From assembly GCA_017893485.1 (NCBI GenBank), contig CM030363.1, forward strand, positions 111,347,073-111,411,072: a stretch of 64,000 bases of DNA. The letters run 5' to 3'. Position numbers and translations under genes: made by a program. The notes below the pieces were generated by a model. It was not told where the DNA came from and did not search any database. It saw only the letters and a list, made by a program, of their open reading frames with translations. Origin of the DNA: Hemerocallis citrina. Its lineage: Eukaryota; Streptophyta; Magnoliopsida; Asparagales; Asphodelaceae. Below, in pieces: positions 31,865-42,139 of this stretch (the stretch's first letter is position 1; the number at the start of each line of letters is the position of its first letter).

Positions 31865-33525
31865 TAAATGTACTTCAAGCTTTTGTGGTCCGTGTACATG
31901 TTTAATTTCTCACTGTATATGTAATGTCTCCATTGCTTCAAGGCAAAAATAATCGCAACCAACTTCAAATCATGAGTCGGATAATTCTTCTCATGCGGTC
32001 TTAGTTGTCTAGACCCATAAGCGATTACTTTTCCCTCTTGCATCAAGACACAACCAAGCCCACGATGTGAAGCATCGCTGTAAACATTATACTCAACACC
32101 TGCTCTAGGCAATGCCAAAATGGGAGCAGTAATTAGCTTCTCTTTCAACTCCTGAAAGCTTTCCTCACACTTCTCAGTCCACTTGAAATAAACATTCTTC
32201 TTGGTCAGACCAGTGAGTGGCACGATTATCTGTGCATAGACTTGAATGAACCTCCCGTAGTATCCAGTTAGCCCAAGAAAACTTTTGATTTCCTTCACTG
32301 TAGTATGCCTTACCCAATTCTTTATTGCCTTTATCTTCTGAGGATCAGTAGCCACTCCCTCCTTAGAAAGGATTTGACCTAGGAATGCCACTTCAGATTT
32401 TCAGAAATTGCACTTGGATAACTTGACATACAACTCATGATCTTAAAGCTTCTTCAGAACTTCAGCCAGATGCTCAGTGTGCTCCTCCTCCGACTTGGAG
32501 TGCACAAGAATATCTTTGATAAACACCACAACGAAATAATAAATGAACGGCCTCAGAACTCGGTTCATCATGTCCATAAAGAATGCAGGTGCATTAGTCA
32601 CTCCAAATGGCATAACTAAGAATTCGTAATGCCCATATCGAGTTCTGAATGCAGTCTTATGCACATCTTCCACTTTCACTCGAACCTGATGGTATCCCGA
32701 TCGAAGGTCTATTTTAGAGAAAATAGATGCTCCTTGTAGACGATTAAATAGGTCATCAATTCGTGGAATAGGATATTTATTCTGAACAGTGACCTTATTC
32801 AGCTCCCCGTAATCGATGCACATCCTCATCGACCCATCTTTCTTCTTCACCAACAATACCTGTGCTCCCCAAGGTGAAGCACTCGGCTGAATAAAATCTT
32901 TTCCCAAAAGTTCCTCAATCTGCCGTTTAACATCATCTTGCTCCACAGGCGCCATACTATACGGTGCCTTGGAAATAGGTGCACTCCCTGGCTGGATAGT
33001 GATGCTGAACTCTACATCACGATGTGGGGGTAACCGGGGCAAATCTTCCAACAACACAGTCGGGTAGTCCCGAACCACTGGAATCTGCCGCACTTCCACC
33101 CGAACCTTCTTCTTGTTGATAGCTACCACCAAACCTGAACATCTCCTCTTCCTCTGGAAATTGACTTCAGGACCGCCTGAAGCCTTCACTGTTACTTCCT
33201 TTGTCTTACACTCGATGTTTGCACTGTACAACGAAGTCCAATTGATGCAAATGATAACATAGACCCCTAGGATACTCAACTCGATCATATCAATCCCGAA
33301 AATCCTGTCTCCAATCTCGATCTTGCTGTATGCATAATACCGATCAGTGGTTAAAGTCTCCCCTGATGGAGTAGCTACTACTAGGATCTTGTTTGGAACG
33401 ACCTTCGGTTCGACTCCCAAGACTTTAGCAAATTTAGGAGATACAAAAGTATGAGAGGATCTAGTATCGAACATAATAACAGCTTTCTTTCCATTTAATA
33501 AAAGTTCTCCCGTTACATAACACAC
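31865..33525 (-). pseudogene. pol: Element C pol, 5' half: protease, RT, RNase H
   Basis: Minus-strand frame from 33525. The protease active site reads [12 protein letters not shown] (near 33474-33441): the catalytic Asp is kept but the Gly of D-T-G is Arg. RT has [49 protein letters not shown] and FIKDILVHS near 32525-32500, where the catalytic Asp-Asp has become Lys-Asp. There is a stop at 32443 and another after KLSKCNF. RNase H has [20 protein letters not shown] and [10 protein letters not shown] up to the D insertion at 31869. Catalytic residues of both protease and RT are compromised. Full-length Tekay-type pol organisation, split by D. Confidence 0.9.
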
Positions 33526-33599
33526 TACCGTTACATAACAGTCTTTACTAAATAAAACAGGGAAAAGAACAACAGAAACTTCTTAACATTTCCCCCGTA

Positions 33600-34599
33600 C
33601 CAGTAATGACGTGATCCACTTCATCAGCATTGGCCTCAGTCAAGGCAAATACTCGCCCCTACTGGTACGGCTTGTTACCAACTTGCTGCGTTGGTGCCTT
33701 CCAGACGACATCTCGCAGTTTGGGGCATTGAGATCTGTGCTGACTTGTCTATCCACAATTGAAGCAAGTCACCACTGGAGGTCTTACCCAACCATTTCCG
33801 GGTCTTCCAGCTACATTGACAGCGTTTGACGCCATAGGTTTGAACCTTTTAGCTGGCGGCTGCCTCCTGACATTCCCAGAAACTGCGGGCCTCCTTCGGA
33901 CATTCCAATTGCTCATCCTGTTCTAGGCAGCATGAAACTGCTCCATATCCTCCTCTGTAGCTGCAGCTCGCTTGACTAACTTGTCAAACATCCTGATACC
34001 AATATCATCCTTGATCTTAGACTCAGCCTCAATCCGTGCTCGAACTTCCGAGCTTTGTTGGCCTCGTCCATCATAAGTTTGGGTACATACCTCGAAAGTT
34101 GAGTAAACCTTGTCTCATACTCACTGACAGACATGCCTCCGTGCTACAGTGCCTGGAACTCCATCGCTTTCTTCTTTTGGACATTGAACGGAAAGTAGTG
34201 ACCACAGAACACTTTCAAGAATTGCTCCCAGCCGATAACACCATTTCCCATAGTCCGCTTCATGGACTGCCACCATACAGCTGCATCCTTCTCAAGTTGC
34301 AATGTAACCAGCTTCACCTTTCTACCTTCTGGAGTTTCCAAGACTTCAAAGATAGTCTCGACTTGCCTAATCTAATTTTTAGCTGCACGTGGGTCTGACT
34401 TCCCTTCAAACACTGGTGGCTTCATCCACTTGAGTGATTCCACAAGTTTGATCGCCTCAGGAACTGGATTTGCAGGCATCTCCCTATGGTTTTAGTTCAT
34501 GGCTACGGCATTGAGGGTCTGATAGACTCTAACCAACTCCGTTTCCAAGTCAAGTCCACAATTAGGTCCTTCTCCATTCCTTGATCTTCTTCCAGCCAT
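33600..34599 (-). pseudogene. gag: Element C gag
   Basis: ATG at 34599-34597 begins MAGRRSRNGEGPNCGLDLET. The gag core reads ETIFEVLETPEGRKVKLVTL, KDAAVWWQSMKRTMG and FCGHYFPFNVQKKKAMEF (34398-34144), then MSVSEYETRFTQLSRYVP. A basic segment precedes the zinc knuckle CFNCG.TSQHRSQC (33768-33722), which contains a stop in place of one residue. Several TAG/TAA stops occur. Gag and pol appear to have formed one polyprotein frame. Confidence 0.85.
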
Positions 34600-34744
34600 A
34601 TTCTGATTCAAAAGATCCATTAAATTTGAAGTAGAAAATATGAATTTAAATCAGCTTTTTCATCTCATTGAATTCAAACTTTGTACATTCGAATTTCAAA
34701 CATCTTCTGACATCTAGCGAAAAGCATTGAGATAATACAGCATT

Positions 34745-35152
34745 CTAATCCCTACGATTCCTCTTGGCTTTCCTAAGCTCTTCCCGTAGTTCTGCCACTT
34801 CCTCATTCAGTACATCATAGATGTTCTTTCTTTTCTCGAGTTCCCAAACACGATGACTAAGGGTTGCAATGTTCTCCATGAATTCTGCACACTGGGCCTG
34901 CAATTGGTCTTCTCTCTCCTTCTGAGCCTCCACTTACCTCTGAAGAGATTCGATGAGACCTCTCGGAACTGGCTCTTCCTCATCGGATGAAATGTCTGAT
35001 GAGTCTGGATGTGGAGTGATCTCTAGGAACTCGGGCCATTCTCCTTCATACTCCTCGGGATTTTTTTCGTCGGAATCTCCTTGTCTAGGGTAGTAGTCCT
35101 CTTCGATTATGTGCCAATCATCATCGCTTGCGGGGTCGGGGTGGTTTGCCAT
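34745..35152 (-). pseudogene. ORF0 of element C: acidic coiled-coil protein upstream of gag
   Basis: ATG 35152-35150 opens MANHPDPASDDDWHIIEEDY, then an acidic serine/aspartate stretch (DSSDISSDEEEPVPRGLIES), then a coiled-coil part (ERKEDQ-like helix, VAELREELRKAKRNRRD) ending at 34745. One in-frame TAA (34936-34934) interrupts it, where C2 has Gln. It lies between the PBS and gag in the same orientation. C2 carries a clear relative (55741-56118). It is not part of standard Ty3/gypsy gene content. The function is unknown; the acidic N-terminus plus coiled coil suggests a protein-interaction role, which is inference. An acceptor-like CCTCCCTAAAG abuts the ATG. Confidence 0.65.
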
Positions 35153-35290
35153 CTTTAGGGAGGAAGAAGAAGAAGCATCAATCATAGAGCAATACAAATA
35201 TAAGTAGCTTACATTTAAATATTTAAACCCAACTCATACTCTAATGTCCACTCTAGGGTGTCGTTCCTTATAAATTTTTACTACTTGAAA

Positions 35291-35307
35291 GTGTGGCTCT
35301 GATACCA
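35291..35307 (-). promoter_or_regulatory. Primer-binding site of element C
   Basis: Minus strand TGGTATCAGAGCCACAC, three nt after the 5' LTR end (35311); first 13-14 nt match the initiator tRNA-Met 3' end. Confidence 0.9.
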
Positions 35308-35310
35308 CTC

Positions 35311-36124
35311 TGTAACACCCCGAATTCCAAATAAGTCTGAATTCGAAGTTCCACATGATCTTTACACTTCACTTCGTACAATTTTACAAGGAATTTAAAA
35401 CTTTTTTATACAATAATGTTTACATCAACACAGCGGAAGCAAATTACAACATATTACATGAATAAAATAACACTTGAAAACAATCTTTAAGCAGCATTCC
35501 TTCTTTAGTCCTTTCATTCAATTTATCCTGCATAGAAACTATGGGCACATCAGTTGCATACAACTGACGCTATGATATAATACATCAATTTCTCTTACTT
35601 GGAAAACGCACACTTGATCACAAACAAAGCTAAGGGGGACTATCTTATTGATGTCGTGTGTGAATGTGCACTTAGACTTAAATGCAGTTACTTATTATTT
35701 CATGACACTATTGCAGACTTGTTCGAACTTATGCATCTCATTCTATATAAATCCAAGGGCAAGCCCTTAATCGTTCTTCATCTTGTAGGGTTGGATCCCT
35801 CGCTATGAGTTAAACTATTACGGTAACTACGGCAAGTATCCTAGATGTTCTATGAGTTACGAGCCCATGCCCAGACAACCTAGAAAGGAATCCCACATCA
35901 TGACATGACACATCATGCAGACAACATATGGACCATTCGCCTCCGTCATGAACGATGGCACTATGTAGTCACCAAATACGCCACAAGCGTCACAACGGTC
36001 TTGATAATTCCGGAGATGTATCCATATCATGACATGACGCATCATGCAGACAGCCTGTGAAATTTCACACTGTAGATCCGAGGCCCTTATACTTGTATTT
36101 TTCTCTTACTTTCATCACATCTTC
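35311..36124 (-). repeat. 5' LTR of element C, part a
   Basis: The 3' end of the minus-strand 5' LTR, collinear base for base in length (814 bp) with 18007-18820 of the 3' LTR. Interrupted by A2 at TCTTC. Confidence 0.85.
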
Positions 36125-39100
36125 TGTTACGCCCCGCTTCCCAAAAAGGAATACGGAATACGGATACGTAACAAAAGCCCAGCAAATGATTTTCATCATC
36201 CTTAAGCTGTTCAAGAATCTTTGCAATACATCACAAAAATAATCAGAGTCGGAAGCAAAAGGCACAACCAACATGCAACACTGAAACAAATTACCAACAG
36301 AAATTTACTTGAAGACAAATACAATATTCTCAAATAAATCAGAGTCTGGAGAAAACAAATATCCTGGGTCACATCGCCCAAATAAAAATAATATCCAAAT
36401 AAACCAAATACACTTATCCAATATTCAAGCAACAATTAATAATAAAGCAGAAACTCCAGCACTAAAACATCATCTCGCCAATACCTTCTGGCAGCTGACC
36501 ATCCTGATCTGCAACTAGTAAATTTGCAAGAAAAGGGGAAAAGAATAAAACAAGTACCCGTCAATTGCAAATCAGGGGTCACAAATAAAGTAGGAGACAA
36601 GTACAGGGGAAACTAACTAGCAACATGGTATACTAACAGGTACAGGTAACATATGTCAAATGTCGAGTAAACAGGTAAGCAGGTAAACATGTATCAAGTA
36701 TCAAGTAATCAGAAAAACAGCTGAACATGTAACAAGTAATCAGGTGACAGGATAATCAGGTAACAGGTATACAGGTAACAGGTAATCATGTATCAGGTAA
36801 ACAGGTATCAGGTTATGTCGTGTCAAATCTTGTTATTTTTACTATCTAGGTAGCACTTCATGCACCCCAACTTTTATCACATGGTTGCTACAACAAATAA
36901 TTTTGCTTTAGATTTCATAGTGGAGTCCATACGGCAGTGTATTTAGGTACAGGAAACAGGAACAGGTAGAACCTAGTGGTTCTCTTCCGAGTACACATTT
37001 CTAAGGGAAGTATGCAGTCAGGTACAGGAAACAGGCATAACCTAGTGGTTATCTTTCGAGAACATCTTCCTATAGGTAAGCATGCAATCAGGTAGAGGTA
37101 ACAGGATCGTGAATCATGTAGTCATGAACACGTAATAGGCAGGCAGGACACAAGTCCTCTTCCAAGTACACGTTTCTATATTTTCCACTACTAGATCTTT
37201 CCCTTAAATCCCGACTTGGTTACTTTTATTATGGTCATCAAACAGACATGAATGTGTACGAAATAATGCCAAATTAACATGGTATAATCAGGTTTAGGTT
37301 CAGGAAAACAAATATACAAGCATGGGTGATATACATTCACATAAACGAGCAAAATAGTGTATGTTCATAAATAGGGCAGCATGACCAATCAGTAGTAAAA
37401 CAGTGATTCTGGTCTCTACAGAAATGCAAACCTAGATATGTCGAAGGATATGGAAACTAGACATCCACACGAATCCAACGAGTATAATTAAGTCATATAG
37501 TATTTCACAACAACACAGCTCAAAACTGATTTGAATACATAATTTAGGTTCAGCCAGAAATCAAGAAAACAACTTCAAGAACAAGAAAACAGCATGGAAA
37601 CACATCAAATAAATCCACAAAAAATCTGGGATAATCCCCTATAAGTCGAGAATCAAAATATAGAATTTCATAATTTTCTAGGAAGAATAGATAAGTCATC
37701 AAAAATAGGAAAACAAACCAAAAACATAGTTTAGCGAATCTGGAAATTCCAACACTGCTGTACGAAAACTAGGATATCTCGCAAACAGTGAAAAGAAATT
37801 CAATTACGCCAAAGGGATATCAAAATAGATAGAGTTTACTAACTTTCATATTTCACAAATAATTTTCATACAGTATAAGGAATCATAGTGAAAATAGGGT
37901 TCTTTACTGAACAACGAGCAAAATACAACACACGTAGATTTTAGAAATGAACATGAAACACCACATAAAACTTGTCTTTAAAATTCATCAAAAATTTGGG
38001 TAGTCCCTAACTTCATATAGAAATACTGACCAAAATATTATGTCAAGATAATATGTGTAGAATAGTTCTTGAAAATAGTTTGTTAACGAAATCAACTAAA
38101 AACTGAATCTGGAATTGTTCGACACCTCTGTACTAAAACAGTCATAACTCAGTCATACGAAATCCAAATCAAGCAAAATCAGTGGGGTTTGAAAATAGGC
38201 AAAATTATCTAAAATTCATCTTTTATTTTGGAATTCAAATACTAACAGAACACCTACATGCATCACATGGTTGCTAGTTATTATGTTGGATACATCACAT
38301 GGTAGCATGGACGAAAACAGCAATCAAAACAGAACACCTACTAAATACAGATTTCACACTTCTAATCAAGAACATCATAACTTCAAGAATATTGATCCAA
38401 ACACATCCAAACTTGAAATACAACCTACCAAGCATCTAAACATCATAATTTAGGGTTACTAACGAGTCCACACCTATTATCTCACATGGGTCTTAGCCCA
38501 AATATCAATTCACACAAATAGTCACATACATGCCTAAAAATTCAAGATTTGGGCAAAACCTAGGTTATCACCTATCAAGTTTGGTGTCATAAGCCATCTA
38601 TCGCCAAATTAACACAATAGAGATAAAATCCATCAAGGAAAATACAATCTTTGGTTGTTTCTAGATCCAACTACACTATAAGTGAACTTTTTGACTTGTA
38701 TCAAACCAAATGAATTGTAGTATAAGTTACTTGCCTTATTAAGGGGACGAAGAACAATCCAACCGCGAAGAGAAGAAAAACCCATGAACGAAATCCACTA
38801 CAAGAAACAACTGCAAGCCAAATGAACGAAATCCACCCACGAACGATCTCCTTCAAAGCAACGATCAAAGTGGCAAATACCCACTTTGAGAAACCACAAG
38901 GAGAAGATTATTGAAGGGTAGTTGGTGATGGTGGTTCTTAGTGGTGTCGGCTATCAAGGAAGTGGGGTCGGGATTGTATGGAGATGGGTGTAGGATGGTG
39001 GGATGTGGTGGTCGGCTATGGAGGAGGCCTGCCAAGGGGAGTAGGATGGTGACGGTTTTGGTGGGATGATGCAGGCCAGGAGCACACAAGAACAAGGGGG

Positions 39101-39588
39101 CCGGGATTAAGAGGTGAAGGAGAGATTAGGGTTAGGGTTTTGAATTAGGTGTTTGTGGGTACTTATATAGGAGTTTAATGTGGGCTAATGGGTTGTGGGT
39201 TTTAGTATGTAGTAATAGGTATATAAATGGGTAATGGATATTGGGTAAATAACAAATGGGGATACAATTTAGAGTGAATTCTATGGCTCTAGAAAAATCT
39301 TATTAGGAGTCAAAAATCATAGGTTTGAGAAATCACCACCAAAATACCATCACTACACCATGGAAAAATAAAATAATGAGAACGAGTCCAAAAACGGTGA
39401 AAAGAATTAAAATGACGAAAAATGAACAAAAGAGACAGTCAAACAACACAAGGAGCTCAAAAATAAAATAAAATGAATATATATTGAGAACAAATCCAAT
39501 ATACGGTTCAGAAAAATACAAGAGAGATAAAATACACAAAAATGAAAAATACACTCCAAAATACATAAGATGAAAAACAGGGGCTACA
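36125..39588 (-). repeat. 3' LTR of element A2
   Basis: Minus-strand relative of LTR A: starts TGTAGCCCCTG at 39588, TATATAAG near 39168-39161, leader, AAG|GCAAGT at 38737-38729, AT-rich part, many AACAGGTA/ATCAGGTA short repeats (36620-36810), end GGGGCGTAACA at 36125. Confidence 0.85.
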
Positions 39589-39627
39589 ATCCTACCCACC
39601 TAATAGAGAAATTTCGTCCTCGAAATT
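39589..39627 (-). promoter_or_regulatory. PPT and upstream hairpin of element A2
   Basis: Minus strand AATTTCGAGGACGAAATT (39627-39610, 7-bp stem, AGGA loop), then the purine tract AGGTGGGTAGGAT next to the LTR start at 39588. Same arrangement as in D. Confidence 0.8.
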
Positions 39628-39689
39628 CAAAAGAAAGATACATAGGGTAACCCAAAAACAAAGAAAAAGACAAAACAAAACCAAAGCAA

Positions 39690-40518
39690 CTACACAAACA
39701 AATAAGGAAACTTCTGCTGAATTTCCTTCTCCAACTCCCAAGTCTACTCACCAGGCGAGTGAGGATTCCAAGCAACACGAACCAGCTTAATGACCTTGTT
39801 CTTAAGCACTTTCTCCCTCCGATCCACAATAGCACCTGGCAAAATCTCACAAGTCAAATCCGGCCGAACGGTCAACTCAGAATAGTCGATCACATGGCTC
39901 TCATCTCAGATATATCTCTTGAGTTATGAGATATGGAAAACATCGTGCACTCCTGATAGAGCTGGCAGCAATGCAGGACGATAGGCTACCTTGCCTAGTC
40001 GCTCCAAAATCTCAAACGGTCTAATAAATCTCGGGCTAAGCTTGCCCCCGCCACTGAACCGAATGACACCGCGCCACGGCGATACCTTGAGGAAAACATG
40101 GTCACCGACAATAAACTCCAAAGCCCTACGATGGAAAGCGGTGAACCACAACATCCACTGTCTTGGTGATCAACTCTGGACCCAACAACTTCCTCTCACC
40201 AATTTCATCCCAGCACACTGGTGATCTGCACTTCCGTCCATAGAGTGCCTCGAACGGAGTAGCTTTAATACTAGCTTGAATGCTGTTATTGTACGAGAAC
40301 TCCACAAGATGCAAATGATCCTCCCAAGACCCACCAAACTGAAGCATGCAGGACCTCAACATGTCCTCAAGAATCTGAATAGTCCGCTTTGACTGTCCAT
40401 CAGTCTGGGGATGAAAAGCTATACTGTACTTTGATTTGCTCCCCAAACTGTTCTGAAGACTCTCCCAAAACTGAGATCTAAATCTCGTATCCCTGTCAGA
40501 TACAATACTGACTGGAAC
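39690..40518 (-). pseudogene. pol: Element A2 integrase C-terminal half and chromodomain
   Basis: Begins at the deletion junction with VPVSIVSDRDTRFRSQFW (second catalytic Asp), FHPQTDGQSKRTIQILEDML (the Glu of the family's G.TER is Lys here), LVEFSYNNSIQASI and PFEALYGRKCRSPVCWDEIG. After a frameshift near 40130 come VGDHVFLKVSPWRGVIRF, RPFEILERLGKVAYRPALLP and VHDVFHIS. Stops follow, and a chromodomain-like RREKVLKNKVIKLVRVAW and TWELEKEIQQKFPYLF end at 39690. The open frame starting at 40674 has an N-terminus translated from LTR sequence. Confidence 0.8.
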
Positions 40519-41307
40519 CTTGAAACAAATTACCAACAGAAATTTACTTGAAGCCAAATACAATATTCTCAAATAAATCAGAGTCTGAAGAAAACAAATA
40601 TCCTGGGTCACATCGCCCAAATACAAATAATATCCAAATAAACCAAATACACTTATCCAATGTTCAAGCAACAATTAATAATAAAGAAGAAATTCCAGTA
40701 CTAAAACATCAACTCACCAACACCTTCTGGAAGCTGACCATCCTGATCTATAATTAGTAAATTTGCAGGAAAAGGGGAAAAGAAGAAAACAAGTACTCGT
40801 CAATTGCAAACAAGGGGGGCCGGGATTAAGAGGTGAGGAGAGATTAGGGTTAAGGTTTTGAATTAGGGGTTTGTGGGTATTTATATAGGAGTTTAATGTG
40901 GGCTAATGGGTTGTGGGTATTAGTATGTAGTAATAGGTATACAAATGGGTAATGGATATTGGGTAAATAACAAATGGGGATACAATTTAGAGTGAATTCT
41001 ATGGCTGTAGAAAAATCTTATTAGGAGTCAAAAATCATAGGTTTGGGAAATCACCACCAAAATACCATCAAAACACCTTGGAAAAATAAAATGAAGAGAA
41101 CGAGTCCAAAAATAGTGAAAAGAATCAAAATGAAGAAAAACGAACAAAAGCGACGATCAAACAACACAAGCAGTTCAAAAATGAAATAAAATGAATATAT
41201 ATTGAGAACAAATCCAATATACGGTTCAGAAAAAATACAAGAGAGATAAAATACACAAAAATAAAAAATACACTCCAAAATGCATAAGATGAAATACAGG
41301 GGTTACA
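40518..41307 (-). repeat. 5' LTR of A2, two fused pieces
   Basis: 40518-about 40812 matches 36286-about 36575 of the other LTR; about 40813-41307 matches about 39095-39588. About 2.5 kb between is missing, with 'aggggg'-type short homology at the junction. Confidence 0.8.
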
Positions 41308-42139
41308 TCTTCACTATGTGTCTAATCCTTAGCTTTTTGAGTCATGAATAAAATCAATACCCCAGAGTTAGCGTTACCTCTACATCGGTCTTAAACATCA
41401 ACTGTTAATCACGACCCAATCTTGGTCTTTTACTATCACATTTATCTTTCAAATCTCATTCATGCCGATGTAAAGACTTAGCTAAACTCTAATTTCAAAC
41501 TCGTTTCATGTTCATAAAAAATGAGTATTCATATTCACAAAATTTCCATATTTTATCATGGTCTATATATTTCATTTTCCATGCACCTTTGCATAATTTA
41601 GACAACAATTTCATATTTAACTACTCAAATTTTTCATGTCAAAAATCTCATTTTTAATCTTTACACCAAAATTCTTTACATTCAAAATATTCTTTTTCTT
41701 AATTAATCAAAATCATTTTCTAAGAAAATTTATTAAGTTCTTCTTCTCAAAATTACTTCTAATTCTTATTATATTATGTCAAATTTGGTAGAAATAATTT
41801 TTATGAAGTCTAGATAATTTTAGAAGAATTCTAGTATTTTTTCTCAACTTTTATACATTTAAAAATACTCAAAAAGAAAAATCAAATTAGGTTAAAAATA
41901 AAAAAACACAAACAAAAGGCCAGGGACGGATTCGAACCTAGACCGAACACCCCCACCTATGAACATTAACCGACCCCAAGTGCACCCAAAGACTAGTAGG
42001 TCTGAGTGACTAACCGATATGAAAGGGACCTAGGTTGTACTTAAGGTCTGGTTTTGGAATTTGAGTAAAAATTGAATTTTTAGTAAAATAGAGCCCTTTG
42101 CAAGACTCGAACCCAAGACCAGTACCCCCGCCTATGAAC
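41308..42139 (-). repeat. 5' LTR of element C, part b
   Basis: 41308-41815 aligns with 18822-19332 of the 3' LTR. From 41816 to 42139 the sequence has no match in the 3' LTR; it holds two B-box-like motifs (minus AGGTTCGAATCC near 41930-41941 and GGGTTCGAGTC near 42106-42116) and two copies of 'cccc.cctatgaac'. It ends at TGAAC (42135-42139), the left TSD candidate of C2. Confidence 0.6.

Larger units (their letters stand above)
36125..41307 (-). mobile_element. Element A2: A-family retrotransposon with large deletions
   Basis: Insertion into the 5' LTR of C with TSD TCTTC at 36120-36124 and 41308-41312. The left end TGTTACGCCCC and right end GGGGTTACA are the two LTR termini. The 3' LTR is nearly complete (36125-39588, 3464 bp). 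Only the C-terminal integrase region survives inside (39690-40518). The 5' LTR is reduced to two pieces (40518-about 40812 and about 40813-41307). gag, protease, RT and PBS are gone. Confidence 0.85.
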
